This document shows positions 25,323-33,052 of a DNA stretch of 55,789 nucleotides, piece after piece. The position numbers and the translations under genes are program-made. Position 1 is the first letter of the stretch; every line of letters begins with the position of its first letter. The notes beneath the pieces were generated by a model. The model was not told the DNA's origin. It ran no database searches and was given only the letters and a program-made list of their open reading frames with translations. The DNA lies in contig NZ_VCHX02000146.1 of NCBI RefSeq assembly GCF_005768555.2, forward strand, positions 1 to 55,789. The letters run 5' to 3'. This DNA comes from Streptomyces sporangiiformans. GTDB taxonomy: Bacteria; Actinomycetota; Actinomycetes; Streptomycetales; Streptomycetaceae.

Positions 25323-26389
25323 GGTCGTACGAGGTTCTGCAGATCGGCGAAGCGGCGGTCACCGATGCCGTTCACCTCGCGGAGTTCGTCGACCGAGCGG
25401 AACCCTCCGTGCTGGGTGCGGTAGTCGATGATGTGCTGGGCGAGCACGGGGCCGACGCCCGGCAGCGTGTCGAGCTGCTCAAGAGTGGCCGTGTTGAGGG
25501 CGACCGGAGCGGTCGCACCGGCGGCGGCCGCGCCGGAAGGCGCCGTACCCGCGGTGCCCGCGCCTCCGGCCACACCTCCGACCCCGCCCGGACCCGCGGC
25601 ACCCGGCGGAGTGCCGACCACCACCTGCTCACCGTCCACGAGGAGCCGCGCGCGGTTCAGCCCCGCCGTGTCCGTGCCGCGGCGCACCCCACCGGCGGCC
25701 CGCAGCGCGTCGGCGACCCGGGAACCGGCCGGCAGCCGGTGGATGCCGGGTTCGCGCACCTTGCCGCTGACGTCCACCACGATCGCGGTGCCGGCCGTCG
25801 CCACGGGGTCCCGTGCGGCGGTCGAGGATTCCGGTGCCGCCGTCGCCTCCTCGTAGGGAGCCGCCTGGACCACCTCCGGTGTCCGCACCGGCTGGGTCCG
25901 GGCCGACCAGAAGTGCTGCACGGCGAAGATCGCGGCCACGACAAGCAACACCGCGAGCGCGACCACGCTCTTTCGCTCCAGCCCGCACCTCGACTGCAGC
26001 CACAACGGCATGCGCTCCCGCACGGCCAGCCCGGCCCGCACCCGCCATGCGGGCCCGACGCCGACGCCGGCACCGGCACCAGCGCTGGTCCCGGTCTCAG
26101 CCCTGGCCCCGCTTGCGGCCCCCGGATCGTGGCCTGCCCTGCTTGCCCAGGTGTCGGTCACGTCCTCATACCGCGCCGGTGGCGGCCCATGCTCCAACTC
26201 CTGCCGCGCTCTCGCCCGTTCGACGAAGAGGGCTTCCGCGCGCAGACGGAGGGACTCCGCCGAGGCCTGTCGGCGTCGGGTCCTGCCCCGGTGGTGGTGG
26301 CGGCGGTGACGGGTTCGGCCGTCGGAGACGGGGCCGCGGCCCGGGCCGCTGGTTGCGGTCGCTGTCCGTGGAAGTGATCGAAGTGCCAT
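25319..26389 (-). CDS. comEA: ComEA family helix-hairpin-helix DNA-binding protein
   Basis: A 356-residue ComEA-type protein. A basic, disordered cytoplasmic stretch (about 1-140) precedes one membrane span (VVALAVLLVVAAIFAVQHFW). A SLBB/soluble-ligand domain (IVVDVSGKVREPGIHRLPAG) follows, then a Gly/Ala linker, then a C-terminal HhH pair (LNTATLEQLDTLPGVGPVLA and VDELREVNGIGDRRFADLQN) that binds double-stranded DNA. The N-terminal cytoplasmic part is longer than in Bacillus. ATG 26389 is the preferred start; GTG 26410 is possible. A DnaA-box-like site and a hexamer repeat lie just upstream. Confidence 0.9.
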   Translation of the reverse strand: MALRSLPRTATATSGPGRGPVSDGRTRHRRHHHRGRTRRRQASAESLRLRAEALFVERARARQELEHGPPPARYEDVTDTWASRAGHDPGAASGARAETGTSAGAGAGVGVGPAWRVRAGLAVRERMPLWLQSRCGLERKSVVALAVLLVVAAIFAVQHFWSARTQPVRTPEVVQAAPYEEATAAPESSTAARDPVATAGTAIVVDVSGKVREPGIHRLPAGSRVADALRAAGGVRRGTDTAGLNRARLLVDGEQVVVGTPPGAAGPGGVGGVAGGAGTAGTAPSGAAAAGATAPVALNTATLEQLDTLPGVGPVLAQHIIDYRTQHGGFRSVDELREVNGIGDRRFADLQNLVRP

Positions 26390-26458
26390 GCGACGAGAAT
26401 CGGACACCACGGCACCATCGCGATGATCTTGCTCAATTCCCGGGGATTACCCACCAGT

Positions 26459-26467
26459 TGTGGATAA
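26459..26467 (-). promoter_or_regulatory. DnaA-box-like sequence upstream of comEA
   Basis: TTATCCACA on the minus strand, a perfect match to the Escherichia coli DnaA box, 70 bases before the comEA start. Streptomyces oriC boxes favour TTGTCCACA. A single 9-mer can occur by chance, though less readily at high G+C. Confidence 0.35.
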
Positions 26468-26523
26468 CTCCGTCACCCTCGGGAGCCTCCAGCCGCCGCC
26501 CCGCCCCGGGCCACAGCCACCGG

Positions 26524-26559
26524 CACAGCCACAGCCACAGCCACAGCCACAGCCACAGC
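26524..26559. repeat. CACAGC hexamer tandem repeat
   Basis: Six perfect CACAGC copies in a row, flanked on both sides by CCACAGCCACCGG-like or CCACCGGCA sequence, in the 182-base gap between degV and comEA. It is noncoding on either strand as far as I can see. Slippage-prone repeats of this kind may vary in copy number between strains. Confidence 0.9.
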
Positions 26560-26571
26560 CACCGGCAATCC

Positions 26572-27417
26572 TCACCGCGGCGAAACCACGACCCCCAACA
26601 ACCCGGGCCCGGTATGCGCCCCAATAGCCGCCCCAACCTCGCTCACATGCAGCTCTGCCAGCCCCGGCACCCGAGTCCGCAGTCGCTCCGCGAGCGCCGA
26701 CGCCCGTTCGGGCGCGGCGAGATGGTGCACGGCGATGTCGACCTGCGCGCTCCCCGCCCGCTCGGTCGCGATCTCCTCGAGCCGGGCGATCGCCTTGGAC
26801 GCGGTCCGCACCTTCTCCAGCGGTTCGATCCGCCCGCCGTCGAGCTGCAGCAGCGGTTTCACGGCCAGCGCGGACCCGAGCAGGGCCCGCGCCGCCCCGA
26901 TCCGCCCACCGCGGCGCAGATAGTCCAGCGTGTCGACGTAGAAGTACGCGGAGGTGCCCGCGGCCCGCTTCTCCGCCGCGGTCACCGCGTCGTCGATCGT
27001 GCCGCCCGTCTCCGCGGACTCGGCAGCGGCCAGTGCGCAGAAGCCGAGGGCCATGGCGACCATCCCGGTGTCCACCACCCGCACGGGCACCGGCGCCTCG
27101 CGCGCCGCGAGGACCGCCGCGTCGTACGTGCCCGAGAGCTCTGCGGAAAGGTGCAGCGAGACGATGCCGGTGGCGCCCGACTCGGCGACTTCGCGGTAGG
27201 TCGCGGCGAACATCTCGGGGCTGGGCCGGGAGGTGGTGACGGGCCGTCGCTTCTGCAACGCCTCTGCCAGGGAGCGGGCCGAGATCTCGGTGCCCTCTTC
27301 GAGCGCCCGGTCGCCGAGGACCACGGTCAGCGGCACCGCGGTGATGCCGTGGCGCTCCATCGTCCGCGGCGGCAGGTAGGCCGTTGAATCGGTGACGATC
27401 GCGACATGGCGGGACAT
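26572..27417 (-). CDS. DegV family fatty-acid-binding protein
   Basis: A 281-residue DegV/FakB-type protein. The N-terminus VAIVTDSTAYLPP and the region VTTSRPSPEMF followed by GIVSLHLSAELSGTYDAA form the fatty-acid head-group site. DTLDYLRRGGRIG and VKPLLQLDGGRIEP follow. In Firmicutes such proteins present a fatty acid to the FakA kinase; in actinobacteria the partner is unclear and no fakA-like gene is near. The start is ATG 27417. It is separated from comEA by 182 bases holding a hexamer repeat. Confidence 0.9.
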   Translation of the reverse strand: MSRHVAIVTDSTAYLPPRTMERHGITAVPLTVVLGDRALEEGTEISARSLAEALQKRRPVTTSRPSPEMFAATYREVAESGATGIVSLHLSAELSGTYDAAVLAAREAPVPVRVVDTGMVAMALGFCALAAAESAETGGTIDDAVTAAEKRAAGTSAYFYVDTLDYLRRGGRIGAARALLGSALAVKPLLQLDGGRIEPLEKVRTASKAIARLEEIATERAGSAQVDIAVHHLAAPERASALAERLRTRVPGLAELHVSEVGAAIGAHTGPGLLGVVVSPR

Positions 27418-27489
27418 GAGCTGGAGGTTACCCGCAGGGGCGCGTGGACGGCAGCCCGGCCCCTGCCACCTGCGGGCGGGCCGGCCCGA

Positions 27490-28221
27490 TCAAGTCGTGC
27501 TCTCGGGGCGGGGTTTCTTCTCCCAGGGGTACGTGGGCCGCTGCCCCGGCGGGTTGATCGCGGGCCGCGTGGACTGCTCCGCGGCCTGCGGCTCCGGCAC
27601 ATCCGGCCAGGTCTGATGGTCTGCCGTGGCCGTCGGGGCCTCCGGCCACGGAGGCGGCGTGTGGGCGGGCGGCGGCTCCGTGGCCCAGTGCCGCAGCGCG
27701 CCCGCCTCCATGTCGATCTGCTGGCTCAGCGAGTCCAGGTCGTCGTCCGCGAACCGCCGGGCCCGGTCACGCGCCGCCCACCGCAGCGCTTCGGCCGACT
27801 TCGTGATCTGCTCCGTACGTTCCCGCAGTGCCGGCAGCCGCTCGACGAGGCGGGCCCTGTCCGGCTCACGCTCCAGCCGCTTGAGCTCGTCGTCCAGCTC
27901 GTGACCGTGCACGCTGAGGCGCTCGAAGAGCCCCAGGGACTCCTTCAGCGACTCGTCCTCGGCCACGCCCGCGTGCAGCGCGTCCTGGGTGGCTCGCATC
28001 GACGTACGCAGGGAGAGGCGCAGTTGGGCGAGCTCGCCGAGCGCTCCCGGCTGGGCGAGGGTCTTCGCCCTGAGGGTGGATTCCTCCACCGTGCGGCGGG
28101 CCTGCGTGATGGTGCGGTCCACCCCGCGCTTGGCGGCGCCGACCACCTTCACCGTCAGATACGCCCCCAGGACCATGAAGAGCACGAAGATCAGCGCCAC
28201 GACTGCGACCACGGCTTCCAT
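27490..28221 (-). CDS. single-pass membrane coiled-coil protein of unknown function
   Basis: A 243-residue protein with an N-terminal membrane segment (residues 2-28, VVAVVALIFVLFMVLGAYL). A long charged helical region (about 30-185) follows, with AKRGVDRTITQARRTVEEST and ELDDELKRLEREPDRARLVE, probably coiled coil. The tail is proline-rich (PPPAHTPPPWPEAP, PTYPWEKKPRPES). I know no function. ATG 28221 follows AGAGGA by about seven bases. It sits alone between degV and leuS on the same strand. Architecture suggests a cytoplasmic scaffold anchored in the membrane. Confidence 0.75.
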   Translation of the reverse strand: MEAVVAVVALIFVLFMVLGAYLTVKVVGAAKRGVDRTITQARRTVEESTLRAKTLAQPGALGELAQLRLSLRTSMRATQDALHAGVAEDESLKESLGLFERLSVHGHELDDELKRLEREPDRARLVERLPALRERTEQITKSAEALRWAARDRARRFADDDLDSLSQQIDMEAGALRHWATEPPPAHTPPPWPEAPTATADHQTWPDVPEPQAAEQSTRPAINPPGQRPTYPWEKKPRPESTT

Positions 28222-28357
28222 GACGTTCCTCTCGGGTCCTGCTGCCAGTACCTGCGGGCTCTTCCACGGTAAACGGAAAAGGCGGGCCGAGGGTTCCGGT
28301 GGAACCCCCAACCCGCCCTTAGGGGACTACCCCCACCCGCCCGAGCGGGCCCCACGT

Positions 28358-31246
28358 CTACGCGGGAACGATGTTCACCAGCTTCGGCGCCCGCACGATC
28401 ACCTTGCGGACTCCCGCGCCGCCCAGTGCCGCGACGACCTTCTCGTCGCCCAGGGCCACCTTCTCCAGCTCCTCGTCGGAGATCGACGGGGACACCTCCA
28501 GGCGCGCCTTGACCTTGCCCTTGACCTGCACGACGCAGGTCACGGTCTCGTCCACGACGTACGCCGGGTCGGCGACCGGGAAGTCCTGGTGGACGACCGA
28601 GTCGGTGTGCCCCAGCTTGCGCCACAGCTCCTCGGCGATGTGCGGGGCCAGCGGCGCGACCAGCAGCACCAGGGGCTCGGCGACGGACCGCGCGACCGGG
28701 CCTTGCACCTTGGTCAGGTGGTTGTTCAGCTCGGTGACCTTGGCGATGGCGGTGTTGAAGCGCAGGCCCTCCAGGTCCTGGCGTACGCCGTCGATCGCCT
28801 TGTGCAGGGCGCGCAGCGTGTCCTCGTCCGGCTCGGCGTCCACGACCGTCACCGCACCGGTGGCCTCGTCCACGACGTTGCGCCACAGCCGCTGCAGCAG
28901 CCGGAACTGGCCCACCACCGCGCGTGTGTCCCACGGCCGCGACACGTCCAGGGGGCCCATCGCCATCTCGTACAGGCGCAGTGTGTCCGCCCCGTACTCG
29001 GCGCAGATCTCGTCCGGAGTGACCGCGTTCTTCAGGGACTTGCCCATCTTGCCCAGCAGCCGGGTGACCTTCTCGCCCTGGTAGTAGTACGCGCCGTCGC
29101 GCTCCTCCACCTCTGCGGCGGGTACCGCGATGCCCCGGCTGTCGCGGTAGACGTAGGCCTGGATCATGCCCTGGTTGAACAGCTTGTGGAACGGCTCGGC
29201 CGAGGAGACGTGCCCCAGGTCGAACAGGACCTTGGACCAGAAGCGCGCGTACAGCAGGTGCAGCACGGCGTGCTCCGCGCCGCCCACGTACAGGTCGACG
29301 CCGCCGTGCGGCATGCCGTCGCGCGGGCCCATCCAGTACCGCTCGTTCTCCGGGCCGACCAGCTGCTCGGAGTTGTGCGGGTCCAGGTAGCGCAGCTCGT
29401 ACCAGCAGGAACCGGCCCAGTTGGGCATGGTGTTGGTCTCGCGGCGGTACTTCCGCGGGCCTCGGCCGTCGCCCAGGTCCAGTGTGACGTTCACCCAGTC
29501 CTCGTTGCGGGACAGCGGGGTCTCCGGGGACGTGTTCGCGTCGTCCGCGTCGAAGGTGCGCGGCGAGTAGTCCTCGACCTCCGGCAGCTCCAGGGGCAGC
29601 ATCGACTCGGGCAGGGCGTGGGCGATGCCTTCCTCGTCGTAGACGATCGGGAAGGGCTCGCCCCAGTAGCGCTGGCGGCTGAACAGCCAGTCGCGCAGGC
29701 GGAAGTTGACGGTGCCGTGACCGACGCCCTTGCGCTCCAGCCACTCGGTGATGCGGGCCTTGGCGTCGACGACGCCCAGACCGTCCAGCGAGATGTCGTC
29801 GTTGGAGGAGTTGATGATCTTCGCGTCGTACGAACTGAAGGCGTTGTCCCACGTCGAGGTATCGGTGCCGCGGCCGTCGGTCGGCTCGACGATGCAGTGG
29901 ATCGGCAGTTCGAAGGCGCGCGCGAACTCGAAGTCGCGCTGGTCGCCCGCCGGGACGGCCATGATCGCGCCGGTGCCGTAGCCCATCAGGACGTAGTCGG
30001 CGATGAAGACCGGGACCTGCTCGCCGTTGACCGGGTTGGTCGCGAACGCGCCGGTGAAGACACCGGTCTTGTCCTTGGCCTCGGCCTGCCGCTCGACGTC
30101 GGACTTGGACGCGGCCTGCGCGCGGTAGGCGGCGACGGCCTCGGCGGGGGTCGCGTGGCCGCCGGTCCACACCTCGTGGGTGCCCTCCGGCCAGGTGGCC
30201 GGGGTGAACTTCTCGACCAGCGGGTGTTCGGGGGCCAGCACCATGTAGGTCGCGCCGAACAGCGTGTCCGGGCGTGTGGTGAAGACCTGGATGGCCTCGC
30301 CGTCGATCGGGAAGTCGACGCGGGCGCCCTCGGAGCGGCCGATCCAGTTGCGCTGCTGCAGCTTGATGGCCTCGGGCCAGTCCAGCGCCTCCAGGTCGTC
30401 CAGCAGCCGGTCGGCGTACGCGGTGATGCGCATGTTCCACTGGCGCAGCTTGGCCTTGAAGACGGGGAAGTTGCCGCGCTCGGAGCGGCCGTCCGCGGTC
30501 ACCTCCTCGTTCGCCAGCACGGTGCCCAGGCCGGGACACCAGTTGACGGGCGCGTCCGAGGCGTAGGCCAGCCGGAAGTCGCTCAGGACGTCGGCACGCT
30601 CGGCGGCGCTCAGGTCGCCCCACGCGCGCGCGTTGCCGTCGGCGCCCGGTACGGCCCGGTCACCGCTCTCGAACTGGGCGACCAGGTCGGCGATCGGGCG
30701 GGCCTTCTTCGCCTCGTCGTCGTACCAGGAGTTGAAGATCTGCAGGAAGATCCACTGGGTCCACTTGTAGTAGTCCGGGTCGATGGTCGCGAACGACCGG
30801 CGCGGATCGTGGCCCAGACCCAGCCGGCGCAGCTGGACCTGCATGTTCTTGATGTTCGCTTCGGTGGACACGCGCGGGTGCGTGCCGGTCTGCACCGCGT
30901 ACTGCTCGGCGGGCAGGCCGAAGGCGTCGAAGCCCAGCGTGTGCAGCACGTTGTGGCCGGTCATGCGCTGGTACCGGGCGAATACATCGGTGGCGATGTA
31001 GCCCAGGGGGTGACCGACGTGCAGGCCCGCACCGGAGGGGTACGGGAACATGTCCATGATGAACTTCTTGGGCCTGGCGACCAGCGCCGGGTCACCGGCC
31101 AGGTCGCCGCTCGGATTGGGCGCCCCGTAGGTGCCGTCGGCCTCCCAGAAGTCCTGCCAGCGTGCCTCGATCTCCTCGGCCATGGCGGCCGTGTAGCGGT
31201 GCGGCGCTGCCACCTCGGAGGCGGCAGCGGGGTTCGTCTCGCTCAT
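28358..31246 (-). CDS. leuS: leucyl-tRNA synthetase
   Basis: A 962-residue class I synthetase that charges tRNA-Leu. The HIGH signature appears as PYPSGAGLHVGHPLGYIATD, the CP1 editing domain carries VFTTRPDTLFGATYMVLAPE, and the KMSKS loop is KMGKS in LLGKMGKSLKNAVTP. Length suits high-GC actinobacterial LeuRS. GAGG lies three bases before ATG 31246; N-terminal residues are SETNPAAASEV. The 154-base leader holds a leucine-rich leader peptide and an intrinsic terminator, so expression is probably attenuated when leucyl-tRNA is plentiful. Confidence 0.97.
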   Translation of the reverse strand: MSETNPAAASEVAAPHRYTAAMAEEIEARWQDFWEADGTYGAPNPSGDLAGDPALVARPKKFIMDMFPYPSGAGLHVGHPLGYIATDVFARYQRMTGHNVLHTLGFDAFGLPAEQYAVQTGTHPRVSTEANIKNMQVQLRRLGLGHDPRRSFATIDPDYYKWTQWIFLQIFNSWYDDEAKKARPIADLVAQFESGDRAVPGADGNARAWGDLSAAERADVLSDFRLAYASDAPVNWCPGLGTVLANEEVTADGRSERGNFPVFKAKLRQWNMRITAYADRLLDDLEALDWPEAIKLQQRNWIGRSEGARVDFPIDGEAIQVFTTRPDTLFGATYMVLAPEHPLVEKFTPATWPEGTHEVWTGGHATPAEAVAAYRAQAASKSDVERQAEAKDKTGVFTGAFATNPVNGEQVPVFIADYVLMGYGTGAIMAVPAGDQRDFEFARAFELPIHCIVEPTDGRGTDTSTWDNAFSSYDAKIINSSNDDISLDGLGVVDAKARITEWLERKGVGHGTVNFRLRDWLFSRQRYWGEPFPIVYDEEGIAHALPESMLPLELPEVEDYSPRTFDADDANTSPETPLSRNEDWVNVTLDLGDGRGPRKYRRETNTMPNWAGSCWYELRYLDPHNSEQLVGPENERYWMGPRDGMPHGGVDLYVGGAEHAVLHLLYARFWSKVLFDLGHVSSAEPFHKLFNQGMIQAYVYRDSRGIAVPAAEVEERDGAYYYQGEKVTRLLGKMGKSLKNAVTPDEICAEYGADTLRLYEMAMGPLDVSRPWDTRAVVGQFRLLQRLWRNVVDEATGAVTVVDAEPDEDTLRALHKAIDGVRQDLEGLRFNTAIAKVTELNNHLTKVQGPVARSVAEPLVLLVAPLAPHIAEELWRKLGHTDSVVHQDFPVADPAYVVDETVTCVVQVKGKVKARLEVSPSISDEELEKVALGDEKVVAALGGAGVRKVIVRAPKLVNIVPA

Positions 31247-31291
31247 GGTCCTCAAAGCTCCATCGATCGTCTCTGCCAGCGGTCTGGAAAT

Positions 31292-31316
31292 GAAAAAGCC
31301 CCTCGCACAGGAGGGG
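31292..31316 (-). terminator. attenuator terminator of the leuS leader
   Basis: CCCCTC-CTGTGC-GAGGGG followed by CTTTTTC on the minus strand: a six-bp G/C stem, six-base loop and T run, unusually canonical for this genome. It lies 45 bases before leuS and after the Leu-rich leader peptide, so it must be bypassed for leuS expression. Confidence 0.85.
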
Positions 31317-31361
31317 ACGCCGCGCTGATTCCGGCCACGGATTCTCGATGGCCGGGACTGA

Positions 31362-31400
31362 TCAGCGCGGCCCGCTAAGCAGAAGGCGTACGGCACGCAT
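31362..31400 (-). CDS. leuS leader peptide MRAVRLLLSGPR
   Basis: A 12-codon ORF, ATG at 31400 to TGA at 31362, reading M-R-A-V-R-L-L-L-S-G-P-R. The three Leu codons are CTT CTG CTT; CTT is rare in this genome, making stalling more sensitive. A TANNNT-type -10 box ends six bases before the ATG, so the mRNA probably starts at or next to the ATG and is leaderless. Ribosome position here would decide folding of the downstream hairpins. Confidence 0.75.
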   Translation of the reverse strand: MRAVRLLLSGPR

Positions 31401-31684
31401 GGCGTCAGGGTACCGCAGCCGCCGAGTGGGTCGCGACGGGCTTTCGAGCGCTTGGATCATGCTTTCGGTGGCACCCGACACCGCGTGCCACACTCAGATG
31501 GAGACCGCGAAACCTGAACCAAGGTCAAGAATTACTTCGCGTAAGGGCCTCTATAGGGACATCACCACTCCCTGGTCGCCCTTAGATAACAGCGCAATAA
31601 CTCAAACCTCGTACCCCTCGGTATGTCTCGACCTAGAGTGCGGCAACGGGACCGCTTCCCCGAACTGTTTGGGAGACACCCCAC

Positions 31685-33052
31685 ATGAAGCCTCGAAGCA
31701 AGAAGAGCTCGGTTCCCCAGCCGGGCCGCTCGGTCAGCGGTGGTATCACCGCTGCCGCGCTGTTGCTCATACCCGTAGTCGTGCTGGTCGGAGGGGACAC
31801 AGTCCGCGAGTTCCTCAACTTCGGCGCGGGCGTTCTGTCGCTCGTGTCCCTCAGCGCGTCGGTGATCTGGGGCCTCGTGGCCAGCGACCAGATCTTCCTG
31901 AAGGCGCGCCAGCGGCTGCTCGCCCAGGCCGTCCACCGGTCGACCGCGGTCGCGTCGCTGCTGTTCCTCCTGCTGCACATCACGGTCAAGCTGGCGCTGG
32001 GCCACGTCGGGGCGCTCGCACTGATCCCCTTCGGACTCGGCGTCAGCGGCCAGGAAGCACTCATCGGCATCGGCGCGGCCGCCGCCCTGATGATGATCAT
32101 CACGGGCCTCACCGGGGCCCTGAGGAGCGCCTTCGCGTCCCCCGTCCAGGTCGCCGCCCGCTGGCGCGCGGTCCACATGCTGGCCTACCCCGCGTGGTGC
32201 GCGGCGCTGATCCACGGCCTGTTCGCCGGGCGCGAGGCGAAGCCGATCTTCGTGATCCTGTACGGCCTGAGCCTGGTGGCGGTCATGGCGGCGCTGGCCC
32301 TACGCGCGTCACCGCAGCCGTTCAGGCGCAACGTCGCCCGCCGCATTCTGGGCATGCTCGAGACCGACAACAGCCGCCCCCTCCGCGAGGAGCCCCCGGC
32401 ACGCCGTGCCATGGCGGACTCCCGGCTTCCGGGTTCCGGTTCACGGTCGGGCTTCCAGGAGCCGTTCGTGCCTCAGCAGCGCACGTCGTCGCCGCTGTAC
32501 GACACCGGACAGCGCTCGGCCCTCACGGACACCGGACAGCGCTCGGCCCTCACGGACACCGGACAGCGCTCGGCCCTCACGGACACCGGGGCCTCCGCCC
32601 TCACGGACACGGGCGGCTTCGCGGCGGCCTACCGGGCGGTGTCCAACACCCCGCGCGGCGCGGACCCGATGCAGCCCCGGCAGGCCCAGAACGGGCAACT
32701 CCCGTTCGAAATGCAGCCCACGGAGTCGCTGCCCCGCGTCGACGACAACACCGCCGCCCGCTGGCCGACCCCGTCCCCGACGCTGTACGAGGCCCCGCCG
32801 CGCCCCGCCGAGACGCCCACCACGTACAACCCGGCCTACGACACCAACGCGGGCGGCATGTCGTACGGGACCCCCACCAACCCGCCGTACGGATCGAGTG
32901 ATTTGTACGACACCGGTGAGACGATCGACCCTCTCGGTACGTACTACACGAACGACCCGTACGACAGCGGTCCCGCCACTGAAACGCTGCCCGGTGCTTA
33001 CGAGGCACCCAGCTCCGGCGAACCCTGGAACGCGCCTTCCGGAGGCTTTTAG
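31685..33052 (+). CDS. ferric-reductase-like bis-heme membrane protein with disordered tail
   Basis: A 455-residue protein. Residues 20-205 contain about six membrane segments. Two histidine pairs, His84-x13-His98 and His164-x12-His177, match the transmembrane bis-heme spacing of the ferric reductase/NADPH oxidase family, so two b hemes are inferred. The family's usual cytoplasmic FAD/NAD(P)H domain is absent. Instead a 245-residue Tyr/Asp/Thr/Pro-rich tail follows, with three perfect GQRSALTDT repeats and YDTGE, LYDTG and PAYDTN motifs. GGGAGA precedes ATG 31685. The stop overlaps the GTG of a NuoF-like gene (TAGTG), which probably supplies the electrons. Confidence 0.8.
   Translation: MKPRSKKSSVPQPGRSVSGGITAAALLLIPVVVLVGGDTVREFLNFGAGVLSLVSLSASVIWGLVASDQIFLKARQRLLAQAVHRSTAVASLLFLLLHITVKLALGHVGALALIPFGLGVSGQEALIGIGAAAALMMIITGLTGALRSAFASPVQVAARWRAVHMLAYPAWCAALIHGLFAGREAKPIFVILYGLSLVAVMAALALRASPQPFRRNVARRILGMLETDNSRPLREEPPARRAMADSRLPGSGSRSGFQEPFVPQQRTSSPLYDTGQRSALTDTGQRSALTDTGQRSALTDTGASALTDTGGFAAAYRAVSNTPRGADPMQPRQAQNGQLPFEMQPTESLPRVDDNTAARWPTPSPTLYEAPPRPAETPTTYNPAYDTNAGGMSYGTPTNPPYGSSDLYDTGETIDPLGTYYTNDPYDSGPATETLPGAYEAPSSGEPWNAPSGGF
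32501..32581 (+). repeat. three perfect 27-bp tandem repeats in the cytochrome tail
   Basis: Three identical 27-base copies (32501-32527, 32528-32554, 32555-32581), then a diverged partial copy. In frame they encode DTGQRSALT three times. The perfect DNA identity points to recent slippage-type expansion in a disordered region. Confidence 0.95.

Larger units (their letters stand above)
31247..31400 (-). promoter_or_regulatory. leuS: leuS transcription-attenuation leader
   Basis: In order on the minus strand: a TACCCT box at 31412-31407, a short ORF with three consecutive Leu codons (31400-31362), a strong hairpin joining the end of that ORF (31361-31371) to 31319-31329 with a second inner stem (31331-31337 with 31349-31355), a terminator hairpin with a T run (31316-31292), then leuS. 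This is the classical ribosome-stalling attenuator layout. The competing antiterminator fold is not resolved by eye. Attenuators upstream of leuS have been predicted in some Streptomyces. Confidence 0.8.

Noticed and set aside
26459..26467. The DnaA box as a replication origin
   Set aside because: One box only, with no cluster, no dnaA or dnaN nearby and no AT-rich unwinding region.
26524..26559. Hexamer array as CRISPR
   Set aside because: Units are six bases with no spacers; it is a simple tandem repeat.
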